This document shows, piece by piece, positions 1 to 13,191 of a DNA stretch of 64,000 nucleotides. Every line of letters starts with the position of its first letter. Within the stretch, counting starts at the first letter, position 1. Location: NCBI GenBank assembly GCA_013365325.1, contig JABVXV010000035.1, positions 124,001 through 188,000 of the forward strand, in the 5' to 3' direction. Below the pieces are notes generated by a model, which was not told where the DNA came from, did no database searches, and saw only the letters and a program-made list of their open reading frames with translations. The DNA comes from Dipetalonema caudispina. Its lineage: Eukaryota > Nematoda > Chromadorea > Rhabditida > Onchocercidae. Position numbers and translations under genes: made by a program.

Positions 1-462
1 TTAGGAAAGCCAGATGAACAGCATTAAGGCGTAGTGTTGCACAGCGTTACCACTCGCAGCTATTGCAAGTCAACAGGAACATGCAAGATGAAAGTAATGG
101 TATCGGAAGAGATGTTTCCCTTATGGTCAATTTGTACGATTGTCCATGAAGTCCTTTCTGATTTGAAATCGTTCCTTAATTGTGACTGTATCCTTGAATG
201 AAGTAAACTTAAGGTTTCAAAATATTTTTATTCATCGAACGACACTCTATAGTGATGGTGACAGTAACCTCTGGAGGCTTTAAGGAAGTCATCAAGTTTT
301 TGCAAGGTCAGGTTCAACCGAGTCCTTTATCCATAGTGGAATGAAATGAAGAATTAGCCTTGTTGTTCCAAAGTTTTCGAACTGACTGTGACTATCTCAG
401 GGGTTGAATGTTCAAAATCTTTTTCCAGATTCAACTGTTTCAATAAGCAGTTACAGTGAACA
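1..462. other. 5' flank of the P5A-ATPase gene
   Basis: No coding region is recognised here. The last 40 bases contain two AG acceptor-like sites (a TTTTTCCAG and a CAATAAGCAG) shortly before the ATG at 463. This fits spliced-leader addition just upstream of the start. The rest is AT-rich and is presumably promoter or outron. Confidence 0.4.
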
Positions 463-3400
463 ATGGCCGTTGATCAGCTTATTGACTCATATGTTCCATA
501 TACAGTGAAGCCGATAATTGCACACGCATACGCTGGGCCATTTATTTTCTTGTATTTAGGATGGGCTTATTTATGGTTTAGTGTTTATGGAATGAACGAA
601 TACTGGGAGTTGGGATGCATCATTACGGCTGCTATTGGTATATTGCAGGTATGTTTGGATGATTCGTATCGATTTTTTATTTCTTGCTTAAAACATTGAG
701 ACTTATCATTTTCGTTTCCGTATTATTTGAAAATTTGAATTAATTTTGTAAAATGTTGATCAAATCTTCCTTGTTTCAGATTTTGACTGTATTGTTTTGC
801 AACTGGTTCGTCAGTGTTCATTGCTTGCTGACTTGTTCATATGTAATATGTTTGTTTTATCAGCATATGTTTTTTTGTATCATACTTGATCAGAAAAATG
901 AGCTTGAGTTTTGTGAGCTGCAGAAATTAGAATTGTCAGTTTTCAGGAGTCCAATATTGAGAGAGCTACAGTTGTGAAAGTAGTTCCAACGCCAAACAAT
1001 GGATGGGCAGAAATGGTTCCTTTGCGCAGGACTAAAGTATGTTCCTAGTTGCTCTGTTTATATAAGTTGATTTGTGCAGTCAGCTTAACATCTTTCATGC
1101 AGAGGAATTCCAAATGTGCCGTAGTAGAAAATGGAAAGCACTAGTATTACGTTGCTATGCAGTACAATATCCTGATTTGTACCCTCTCAAATGAACCGCA
1201 TTTTCACTCTCTGTTGTTCAAACTCGTTGTACTGTAACGTATTGGGGGACTTAAGACGGGACTTTAATCAATATTAAAATTACTTAATCAAAATAGAGCA
1301 CCATAAGGATAGGGTTTGGATGTGTACTAGTTTCTAATTTAATCTGAGAGTCCGGAAGTTTTTAATCAAGCAACAAATGATAGAAACTCATTTTAATAGT
1401 GAGTTTCTAACAGTGTAATGGAGCTGGTTAAGAGCAATAAATATATAATTTTTAATGTAGGAGTAAGTAGAGCTAAGTGTAATAATAGTACCTTCTATAA
1501 TGAAACTAATTGATTGCGAGACATAGCTCTTATGACTCTTGTATCATGTACATTTGGAAGGGAAAACTTCAATCTAATGAAGTACACTGAGGAAGTGCGG
1601 AACTGACAGGAGTGGAATACATTCAAATATCTTTTTGAAGGAGGAAACTTATGTTGTTTGTATGCGAATTTCGAATTGCAGAATTCATTTTTAGATGATA
1701 AATGGGAAGATAAAATTGTGGTTCGAATTTCAAAAAGTGCATTACACATTCGTTTTGGAAAGGAAGACTTTTCTAGCCTTGGAACTGGACACAAATCAGC
1801 CAATGTCCTATTTTCATGAGTCACGAGGACTTGAAACAGATGAAGCGATTCTGGAAAGGAAACAAGATCTGGGGGATAATAGGTGAATTCATTCTTTCAT
1901 TTTTTTTCCCATGATCATGGCTGTGCGGTCATGGTAGCTCTTTTGTTGATCGGTGTTATGTAGAAGCTTTAATTTTAAGAATGGAAATGGTTATTCCACA
2001 ATTCATGGAGCTCTTCAAGGAACGAGCGACGGCACCATTTTTTGTCTTTCAGGTATACTTATTGGATATTTCATTTGACGTTTTCATTTCTAACTCTGTT
2101 AAGCTGAAGAAAAGCGCATTCGAGAGAACATATTAAATTCATTGAAAAGCTAATATTATATTCTTATGCATTTCTTCGTGAAGTGACTCAGATTAATTCT
2201 TCGAGTTTATATGCATATATTGTTACAGTTATGCAGTTTTATATAATAGAGCCGCTCGCTTTAACTCATTTGTACATCTCGCAACATTATCAGCCTTACT
2301 GATGATTCATTTCACCGGTCGTCTTCGAGTTGCAGGTTTTTTGTGTTGGATTGTGGTGTTTGGAAGATATGTGGTACTATTCGTTATTCACTTTAGTGAT
2401 GCTTATGACTTTTGAAGCGACACTTGTTAAGCAGCAGCTGAAAAACATGTCTGAAATTCGTAATATGGGTAATAAACCGTATCTCATTAATGTGTACAGG
2501 AATAAGCGCTGGAACCGTATTAAGAGTGATGAATTACTACCTGGCGATATCGTTTCGATAAGTATGTTTTGTGTTCACATCGCAGCTGAAAAAATTATGC
2601 TCTTACTAGTCATTTTATTGTTGTTTTGTCTCATCGCATTTCTGGTCTCTTAGAAAAGTTATTCAGATTTGGTATTGAAATACCAACACTACTTTTAGGT
2701 CGCTCACCAGATGAAAAAGCAGTTCCATGCGACTTATTATTGTTAAGGGGTCCTTGCATCGTTGATGAATCCATGCTTACCGGCGAAAGCGTGCCTCAGA
2801 TGAAGGTCAGAGCTTGGTTTCATCTTTTTCTGATTACATTTTGAAATTCATTCAGAAGGATCACCATAACTTTTAGATAGGCATTATGTTGCTTTTTAGA
2901 AAAGCACAATTACAGGAACCAATAGAAGATGTTGAGAAATCGCGTTATTTTGACATCGAAACGGATAGTCGTTTACATGTTGTTTTCGGTGGTACGAAAG
3001 TTGTTCAACATACTTCACCTGGTGAGCTTAGATCACTGTATAATTCATTGTGAAATATTGCTTTGGCTTATCCCCAAAAGTTTGACTTAACTAAGACGAG
3101 CTCTATCTCTCAAAGTGGTAACTTCTCTTCTGTGTGTTTATAAAATGTGAAGTAAGGTTAGCCTCAAACTGGGTAAGTAATTAATAGTCAGAACAAGCAT
3201 ACCACTAACAGTTCCTTCGTCTATTTCATCAACTTGCTGTAAAAGTGTGTATTCGTTGTATGGTTTATAAAATTTTACGGTAAAAGCTTAGGATTTATTG
3301 TTGCAAAAATTTCTAGATATATCAAGGCATGGTAGTATGTTTACCTAATTTAAGCAAAAAATGAAGCTGGCATGAAAGCACCAGATGGTGGATGTATCTG

Positions 3401-6400
3401 TTACGTTTTACGAACAGGATTTAATACTAGTCAAGGGAAGTTATTACGTACAATTATGTTTGGCGTGAAGCGAGTAACCGCAAATAATATCGAAACCTTT
3501 GCGTTTATATTATTTCTGCTAGTTTTCGCTATTGCTGCAGCTTCTTATTTATGGATTAAAGGTACTGAAATCTATTTAATTTGGTTTTGTTGTATAGTTC
3601 CTGATTGTGCATTACCTTGACTTTTTTTTCTTTAATAAAGATTTTATATTAATTTTCTGTTTTTAGGGAGCGAAGATGAATCGCGTAGTAAATACAAGTT
3701 GTTTCTGGAGTGTTCATTGATTCTCACTAGCGTGATTCCTCCTGAGTTACCAATAGAATTATCACTGGCTGTGAATAATTCGTTGATGGCACTACAGAAG
3801 CTTGGTAAAATCCATTTTTCGTGCGGTATAATCTAGAATTGTTTTGTTAAGTATGAACAGTTTTTGTATCACGAGACTGTATAATGTTTTCTTTAAATTT
3901 AATAGGAGTGAACCCTGACGACCAAATGATTTCTTTGTATCAATTTATTGAACTGCAAGCGCTGTTTGCAGTTTAGCTGTTTTTAGGGGTGTTTTGTACA
4001 GAACCTTTTCGTATACCATTTGCTGGTAAAGTCGATATATGCTGCTTCGATAAAACAGGGACATTAACAACTGATAACTTAGTGGTTGAGGGTAATTCTT
4101 TTAAATCTTGCTGAACATTACTTGTAAATACTTAAATTCTTATTTGTTTTGATTACTTTTTATCAGAACTCAATTTTAGACGTTTTAGCAGCTTTTAATG
4201 TTTTATGAATATACTTTAATGAGGATAATATTTTGCAGGAGTAGCTTCTGCGAACTGTGTATGTTCGGGCGATGAATGCCATATCCATCGTTTACCGTCT
4301 GAAGCCCCACCAGAATCAGTACAAGTGCTAGTGACATGTCATAGTTTAGTACGATTTGATGAGGATTTAGTGGGTGATCCATTAGAAAAAGCTTGTCTCG
4401 GTTGGGCCGAATGGAATTTAACAAAAAGTAATTTTCTACTTTATATATTATTGCAATTACTGATATGAAGACTTGAGTGCTTTACAGGTTACGAGATTAT
4501 TCCCTCACATAAATTGATTTATAATACAGTTACTGAATTATAGTTTCATATTTCAGATGATACAGTGATCCCGAGAAAATCCAAAATGCAGCCGCTCAAA
4601 ATTTTTCATCGATATCATTTCTCCTCATTTTTCAAGAGAATGACAGTGATAGCTGGTTATGTTGCATCTGGGACAAATGAAACTAAACATATTGTAACTG
4701 TGAAAGGCGCTCCAGAAACACTGGAGAGTATGGTTTGTTTTATAAAAAGTAATCTAAAGATTTTTTTTTTGTTCAGCCATAACATTATATTTATTTTGTG
4801 TTTTTTATTATTTCGTTTTCTGTGGTCCCCATGAATGATACTTGTTCTTTTTTGTAGTATGAAACAGTTCCTGAAAACTATATCCAGGCATACCGACATT
4901 TGGCACGACAAGGTGCGCGAGTTCTTGCTTTGGGTATTCGGGAAGTTGGATCATTAACCTATCAGGAGGTATAACATGTGTAAAATTTGGAATTGGTTTT
5001 ATTTGCAGGTTGTCAGCATGCCATAAATTGAAGCTTATGTGTTTAAAATTTGATCATTTAAAATATAATCAGGTAGTAGATCTCCTTTCCCTGTTCATAT
5101 ACTTAAAGCTGACATTCTGTTGCTTTTTTTAGATACGGGATCGAAAGCGAGAAGATTTCGAACAAAATCTGATCTTTGCTGGTTTTGTCGTTATATCATG
5201 TCCCTTAAAACCCGACACTAAAGCAATGGTGAAAGAAATTGCGGAATCATCTCACAAAGTGGTGATGATTACTGGCGATAATCCTCTCACTGCTTGTCAT
5301 GTTGCTAAAGTTCTTCGATTTACGAAGAAGTCAACACCTATTCTTATTTTGGATGAACCTCAAGGTCTTAACATTCATTTGTTCAACAGCTTATCATAGT
5401 TAATGAGAATTTTATTAACTTGCTATTCTTTGATAGAAGAAGCAGAGTATTGGGAGACTTCGAATTTTGTCTGTTTAGCTGATTTCTCCAATTTAAACCT
5501 GAGACTGTCATTTCCCTTAAAAGGATATTGCCCAACTGAGTTGTTATTATAGCAGACGTCACTGATATCGGACAGATGAATGCATTAGCAACAAAATGCT
5601 GCTTTATCTTAAGAATTTTATGTAAAAGACTTTGCAGCATGCTTGACTTTTCATGAACAGAAATAAAAGCTTTTACGCATTTTCTCTGTGTACAAGTTTT
5701 GCAGACAATAACAACTGGGTGTGGAAATCAGTAAATGATGATAGCGAGTTCAATTTGCTACCAAGTCCAAGTGTCGAAATGGTGTCTTTTATTAGTGAAC
5801 ATGAGTTCTGTATCACTGGTCAGGTGTGTTCCATTGCTTTGTTATCATTTTTTCCAAGTATTGATTGGGTTGAATTTGTTGAATGCTGGGTGCAGTGTGT
5901 TAGATATTAATTTTCAATTAAAATTCACCTTAGCCAGTTCAGAAATGCTGTTGAACCTTGGATTAGATTATATAGTCTCATCACAAAGCTATTGTTTTTG
6001 GCGTGTTTAGTTAACCATGCTCAGTGCTGAAAATTTAATCAGATTTCGATCATTGTGACTGAATACATTTGATTCGATTATAAAAATATCTAAACCCACG
6101 ACATGTTTCAGGCTTTTATGTATCTTCTCAATAAGCATACTCAGTTTCTACAGCACATTATCCCTCATATAAAGATATTTGCCAGAATGGCTCCCAAGCA
6201 AAAGGTAACAAGACGGCATGTTCTACTATATTCACTCTGCGGCATTGTATTGATTTCTACGTTTTGGGTTTCTCGATGAGATATGGCTAAGCATATTGCT
6301 GTTGCCTGTATGATTTTAATGAAATGTTTTGCAGAAAATTATTCATAATTAGTAGATTTCAAACCATATAATGATATGGATACGATTTCTTTTTTCGAAA

Positions 6401-8627
6401 AGTAGAAATCTTGGGAGGATTCTTATTTTTGTATCAATTGGGTATCTTGTAAATTCAGGAACGGGTTATAAATGAGCTTAAAGGACTCGGTTATATCACA
6501 CTCATGTGCGGAGATGGTACCAATGATGTTGGTGCGTTGAAGCATGCTGATGTCGGTTAGATTTTATTACTATTTTTTAATTAGTTTTTCGTTATAATTT
6601 TCTCATAAATTAAGGTTTATCATATGCCATATGCTTTTCAAATTGTGGTTATTGCTCTAACAGTATTTTGTTTGTTTTTTTATCTGCAAATGTTAAACGT
6701 CTTGCCTCGCCTTCACTTTTTACACTTTATTCTTTTTTTCGTTCAGGTGTTGCACTGCTTTCTCATCCATATGATGCTTCAAAAGCTGGTGAGAAAAAGC
6801 GAAAGAAAGAAGAAGGAAATAAAACAAACTCTTCCTCAGACCATCTCTGTCAGCCTGTTTCGAATTCACATGTTAATTTAAACAGTTCACTGAGCAGTTT
6901 AAAAAAACCTTTGGTGCAGCACTCAGCACGAAGAACGGATGCGCCGGCTGGTGCGAGACAAATCAGGTTTATTGTTTTAATTGACCTGATATGTTTGACG
7001 TAACATACTGAAAACGCATCGTCTTGTTTCTTACACAGTACTTTTGTTTAATAATTATAAGGTGTTTTGTGATTTTAATATATTTTATGTCAGGCATAAT
7101 CCTGTGTCGAGTACTACCGCCAGACGGCTTGAGCAGATGATGAAGGACTTAAAAGATGAGGAAAAGATTCAAGTTGTGCGACTTGGTGATGCTTCCATAG
7201 CAGCTCCGTTTACTTCGAAATACACATCCATACAGTCAAGTACGTTTTCTTACTTGCAGAATATAACAATCAGCTTTTAATTGAAGTCTTTTTTTCTGAA
7301 TGATTCATTACAGTATGTCACGTTATCAAGCAAGGACGGTGTACTTTGGTCACAACTCTGCAAATGTTCAAAATTCTTGCTCTGAACGCTTTAGTGCTTG
7401 CGTATAGTCAGAGTGTACTCTACTTGGATGGAATCAAGTTTTCTGACACACAGGCTACCGTCCAAGGCCTGCTTCTTGCTGCATGCTTCTTGTTCATCTC
7501 GAGATCGAAGGTGACGTTTAGGCTTATACAAACTTTACAAAGTTTTGTTTCACAAATTTTATTCTTCTCTCTTCACTCCCACATCTTCAGACTGAGTTCC
7601 TTACTGTTGCAGCCACTCAAAACACTCGCTAGGCAGAGACCTACACCAAACATATTCAATGCCTATACGCTTCTTACAGTATCTCTTCAATTTGCTATTC
7701 ATTTTGGTTGTTTAATTTATGTCGTACGAGAAGCTCAAGCAACAGATCCTCGGTGAGTGCTTTTTAATATAAGATTTTCTTATTATTCCGTTGTGTCATA
7801 TACCGTGATGTGATGATGTACGTCAAAAGTGTGTAAGAATAGCAAGTTGTATCACTCCTGCTGATATAGTTATTATAGTGAAAAAGTCGATTTGGAAGCA
7901 GAATTCAAGCCAAATTTACTTAATTCAGCGGTCTATCTTATGGCGTTGGCATTGCAGGTGGCTACGTTTGCTGTGAATTATCGGGTTGGTTTAGATTTTG
8001 AGTTTTGAAGACATTCTTTCAGATGGACAGTATAAATTGTTAACAAATGATTATAACAAACAGAACTCATTAAATATGGATGATTTTCCTTTTTTAGTAA
8101 AAAGTGGTTCGTTTACAGGGTCATCCGTTCATGGAAAGTCTGTTGGAAAACAAACCCATGCTTTACAGTTTGTTGTTTTCTGGATCTGCTGTGTTCACAC
8201 TAGCATCTGGCATATCTCCAGAACTGACGGAGAAGTTTGAACTTGTTGAATTACCAATCGGAGTAAGTGGCCACTTTCATAGTGTTAACAATTATCAAGA
8301 TTGGGTCTAGATTTTTACCTATTGATGAAAGATCGTATGATGAAGAAGGATATCGTTTGAGGTATTTAACCAATTCATTTTACATTTCGCTGCACTGGGA
8401 TACCTTTTTCTACTCGCTGATATTTTGGTAGGATGGTCAGCAGAGAAAACTATTGTTACAAATGTCGGACTTCTATCAGATTTTTAGCATCATTTTCTAT
8501 TGGCAATTAAGAAATGGTATTTCAGTATCGAAAAGCCTTATTAAGTTGCATAGCAGCGGATTTGTTGGCTTGCTTTGTAATTGATCGAATGCTGTGCTTT
8601 CTGCTTGGTGATATGAGATCTGCGTGA
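463..8627 (+). CDS. ATP13A1: P5A-type ATPase (ATP13A1/CATP-8), ER transmembrane-helix dislocase
   Basis: This is a complete P5A-ATPase split over about 25 exons. P5A pumps sit in the ER membrane and remove mis-inserted transmembrane helices, using a phospho-aspartate cycle. Seen in order: N-terminal membrane segments (exons 463-648, 780-842); actuator motif [11 protein letters not shown] (2774-2805); the P5A hallmark [13 protein letters not shown] after membrane segment 4 (about 3740-3778); phosphorylation motif [16 protein letters not shown] (about 4045-4090); [10 protein letters not shown] nucleotide-binding motif (about 4702-4732); MITGDNP (about 5266-5286); hinge [15 protein letters not shown] (about 6511-6553); and C-terminal membrane segments (7314-8262). 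The last exon (8526-8627) ends MRSA-stop. I estimate about 1,150 residues, close to the usual family length. A lysine/serine-rich insert (about 6790-6960) follows the hinge. The exon at 7879-7983 uses a GTTGGT donor that homology supports. The start at 463 is the first ATG and has no competing upstream frame. Confidence 0.95.
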
Positions 8628-10371
8628 ATTTGGTCATTTTTACTATATTGTGATTGTCAGTGCGAGTGGAAAAGAACTGCCATTGTTGATTTACATTAGT
8701 AAATCATGTACGGCTTTATAAAATTTTTTAAATCGTTCAGCAAAAAATTCGACGCACATGTCTCAAATTCCGGTTTTGTTTATAATTTGTCTTGGTAAAA
8801 TCGTGGTTTTTCGCTACTCAGCAGTGTTTCACCAAATCACTTAGAGTGTTTCAGCATATCTTCTGGTAAACCGTGTATTTTGCCAAGTTTGTCTGCCGAA
8901 GTACAATGTTCATTGTGATGGAAGTAACGAACTAATGAACGTAGAGTTTAACAAATAATTTAAAAAACTAATCGTCCAATTCATTGCTTTATCAAGCACT
9001 AAGACCCAGCATAATGCCATCTCGTAGTTATTCAGATTGATTTTTGCGTTGGTTCCATTTTTCAACGCAAGCAGTTACTTGGTGAATAAAGATGAAGCCT
9101 TACAAATCTCGTAAAGAGGATACCTTGTTCAATTTTCTTTTTGAATACAAGTAGCCCATGAATCCGTTAGATTCTTCCCATTCCATTTTTGAATTCAAAA
9201 GCCGAGATTCTTGAGAAACACCTTGGTTGTTTATAATAGGCTAATTGTAGCTTCAGTCCAGATACCTCCCACGACAGGTGTAGTTTTGTGAATTAGGTAC
9301 CAAGTTAATAAAAGGATTATTGAGAATATTTCTGTTTAATTAAGAGCACAAAGAAGTTTTCGATTTTTATGGTTATGATTGATTGGTCGTGCTTAGTGTG
9401 TGTTAACAGTTTTTGTTTTCATATTGTTGATGCAACTATTGATAAATGTTTAAAAATTCTCACTTGTATAACTTTTAGCGGTAAGTGATGCATGGAATTT
9501 TTAATAACTCGCATTAAGTTCTAGTCCTACCGGTCCCATTCTCCTCCTTGCAACTTTCACGGCCCAAGGCTACATTTGGTTGTGGTTTTGCAGAAAAGGC
9601 TGACGATGCTGGCTGACCTTTACTTACAACAAAAAGCAGATAGTTAAGTGCACTACGTAAACCGCGAAGGTAGCTTCAAGATAACTTTCTGTCAAATTTA
9701 TTTTCTCTTCTTAATCATGTATTGGTATTAAAAAAATTTTCCCTTAAAACTTTCAAATGTTCTAAACCCTGCAGTTCGTCTCAGTTTTCAATTTTACTAT
9801 CCCATTGGTTTTTGAAGAATTGAGGCAAGTTAGAAAAAGTTTTGAGTCCCGTGATCACTCGAGTACTCCGAGGTATCGCCTATTCAATACCGCGGTATTC
9901 GTGCGGTTTAGTTAACAATTTGGTGTCTCGGATTTCTACCGTATTAGTAGTCCACTGCGAACAGAATGGTCACCTCGACTTCATATTGGTTAACTTCCTT
10001 GATGGTTACTCTGGAAGGTCGAACTACGCTGGAAGTAAATTGCCTGTTTTATTATCGACTCGGTATTTATAATTCAGAGGGAATTGAAGCGTTTTACTGG
10101 TGTTGCTGTGCAAGGTAGATAATTGCTCATAAAAAACTGTAAGACGTCACAATATCCTGAAATATAAACGATTGGCTTGAACACTCCCCCATAACGGTTA
10201 CTACAAGAAAAAGAAATCGCAAGTGAAAAGTGAAGTTCCTTTCAGGATATTAAGAATGCAACTTTGTGAACCTGAAATACGAGCCACAATGAACCTCCAG
10301 CAAACCATTAAAAATCGACAATCATTTACAGCAAGAAAGATCAATCCAGGTAACAGAAATAAATCATACAC
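8628..10371. other. Convergent intergenic spacer
   Basis: This spacer lies between the 3' ends of the P5A-ATPase (+) and SETD4-like (-) genes. It must hold both 3' UTRs. No homologous coding region is seen. A 14-bp perfect palindrome, AATACCGCGGTATT, lies near 9887. A 76-codon frame at 9842-10072 has no recognisable character. Confidence 0.5.
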
Positions 10372-13191
10372 CTAATCGGTGTTGAGCAAGGCATGAAGTA
10401 ACGCAATCTGCTCATTCCACAACCACTGCGTCTCTTGAGGTGATTTCTTTCCATCTTCGATTATTTCATCGTGCAACAATCGCACAATCACTAGAACATC
10501 ATCCTCTGTTATATCCTCCGTTTCCTCATAGATCACCTTCGCCCAGTGCTCCCTGCACTTGGAATGATCGAAAACATAGATTTTTACAAAATTGGATTTT
10601 AAAAAGAACAGAATGTGACCTAGAGGACTTCAAATCTCACGCTTAAGAAAACTAATAACTTGAAAACTTAAATCTGGGGAGGTTGACGACAGGCTTATAG
10701 GTAGGGATCCGAAATACAGAAGGATGGAGATAACCCAGTGAACTGAATACACCAAAGCTAAAAATGATACTGAGACTTACAGTTTTGAGTAACTCATTTT
10801 TAGCAATGCCAGATTTGCTTTAAATCCAAAATTTGGCTTCACGTCACTGGCGTATATAGAACTGAAAATTATTACTAAGATTCGGCAATCGATGAGCGCC
10901 CAAATATGATGATATGTTATTCAGCTACTAAATAATCTCAGATTTCGCTGATTTAGTAGCAGCTTTTGAATATTCTATTCGCGGTTCTGAGAAATGCTCG
11001 CTTTGAATGGTTACCAGAGTACATCAGAATGTGAACTGGTTTAGGACCTCAGACTATATTGCTCATCAAATAACAGCCAACGCCACTAACAGAAAGAGAA
11101 TATGGAATGTTTTTAAAAAATTCGATTTAAATCATGCAGTAAACATCTATATGTTCTTCTGAGGCTGAAGATACGTATTGTATATGAAGTTACTAAAGAG
11201 ATCAATAAACAAAGAGAAGGTAAATAAAACACAAAAAGATTACCACGGGAAATTTGCTTGAAGAACTGTTTTTCTATGTAAGTCTGAGAAACTGATTCCA
11301 GCAGTACTCGCAAGTCGCATAAAGTCTTCTAAAAATGTGCTAAATTAAACTGATAAGAAGTTAAGTAATAACAGGTATTCTATTTTTCTTACTTATTGAC
11401 TCCTGTTAAAATCCCAGAATTCAAAACGACCCCTTCTAGCAAAAGCCACTGTTTCATGTCCTTATGAATGATTCACTTTACAGAGACATTTCTCATTCCG
11501 ATAGCCAAATATTTAATCCTTAGTTTGCCACTGTTCAAAATATTCGTAGCGGACAATCTATATGCAACTTAAAATTTGCTATCTTAACAAGATGGCAAAA
11601 GTCATCACTGTTATCAGTAATATTCGAAATTAAACTAACCATGCGATATTTCAACTTTGTTACAGATATTATCCTTCAGATAAAAACCATATTCAATCCA
11701 CAATGATCCATTTGTATGACTACCGTAACAGATAAATATCTGTTCCCCTTCACGAATAGGCCGAGTAACAATCACTTTATAGAGATTCAGTTTGCTATCC
11801 CACATCGCGCAACACTAAGCAACAGAATATTATAATCTAAAATGACTTTGGGAAATCGATTCCTCTAAAGTATTTTCGGAAGAAACCTGGAAATTACTTA
11901 CCTATTAATTAAAATCAATTGAGGGATTGGCACAAACGACTTGTTTTACCACAGAGATATCTATGAACTAATGAAGTAGATGATATACCTGATTATCGTT
12001 GCTGTGATTCAGCATGTCGATAAGAGGTACAATTGCAAGTGAATCGCCTTCAGTGTTATCAATCAGTGGATGGGGCTTGTTGTCTCGATATATGCATCTA
12101 GTATTTACAATATGCCAAGCCCACAAAAAATGATCCCAGATTGTATTATCTGCTAATATCGTCACAAACTGTGAATGAAAACAATTATGCAGAATGAGTT
12201 CTTCTATAGTTCCTTCCATAATAAAAACATTTTAGCCTAGATTTGAGCTGCGATCTAATCTAATTTCGAAGCAATTCTAATTTCCTCTTGCGGATGGAAA
12301 TAAATAACAGGAAGATTTTCATCCATTACAAGAGAAAAGAAAGAGAATCTGCTTACTAAAAAAAATCATATCATTCAGTCATGAAAGTATACCTTTTCAT
12401 ACATTATCTTTAATTCGTTCTTCTGCACATACCATTGCTTCCTTAAGCAATATGGAAAATCTTCCGGTTCCAGACTTGGATGTAGATTAGCCGGTGTTGA
12501 GAATGACTTCGGAAGCACTTTCAAATAGGGAGCCCATTTCGAGTTCTGCTTTTTCTCTACTAAGAAGAAATATACTAGTGCTTCGAATGGTTTTAAGCGG
12601 TATCTAAAACACGTGATCAATATTTGAAATGAAAAGATGAAGTTATCAGCTTCCTTTTCATCATATAATTGGAAGTTCATTAATTACAAGAACTGTTGAG
12701 AGGGGTGCTAGTAAATGTCATTGCCTTTTAAATAAAAACCGTAACACTTTATTTCGAATATTACCTCCTCTTCGACTACGTTATATGAACATCTTTTTCA
12801 TCATACATCTGATTTTCCAATGCTTTAGTTTATTATCAACTTCAGAACGATCAGACTAGAAGAAATCCACGGAAATTTCGGCAAAATTAGCTGAAGTTCC
12901 GTGAGACCTCCATTGCTTATCGTTTTTTCCAGAAATATTATGAATGTATTTCTGCTGTAATCATCGTTTATAGGTCAAATAGAACCTTTTGAAAACATCA
13001 AAATAATTTTCAGCAACAAATCCAGCAGTGATAATAATTTCGACTGGTATGCATATTATTGTTTCATTCTCTCGAAAGTCTGTTGTTGCAAACAATCCCT
13101 TCCCACCTTCGTTTGAACAATCCTTGATATCGACACCAGAATGCTGGGCACCATTTCTAATCACCCATTCCATAAAATCTGTACAACCCAT
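10372..13191 (-). CDS. SETD4: SETD4-like SET-domain lysine methyltransferase
   Basis: Seven exons on the minus strand close in phase and give about 372 residues: 13191-12986, 12603-12393, 12168-11989, 11814-11640, 11328-11244, 10861-10781 and 10552-10372. SETD4 proteins are class VII (Rubisco-LSMT-like) methyltransferases acting on histone and other lysines with S-adenosylmethionine. Visible marks are the split SET start (GGKGLFATTDF, then ICIPVEI), the family segment KWAPYLKVLPKSF, WAWHIVNTRCIY, the SET core PLIDMLNHSND (equivalent to LDLLNHSP in human SETD4) and GEQIFICYGSH, which carries the catalytic tyrosine, followed by LWIEYGF. The C-terminal helical substrate-binding domain is short and ends LWNEQIALLHALLNTD. 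Human SETD4 is about 440 residues, so this form is somewhat compact. A TTGCAG acceptor 14 nt before the ATG suggests trans-splicing. The first donor (AAAAG|GTTCTA) is weak but keeps phase. SETD3 or SETD6 are less likely because VNTR plus LNHS fits SETD4 best. Confidence 0.88.
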
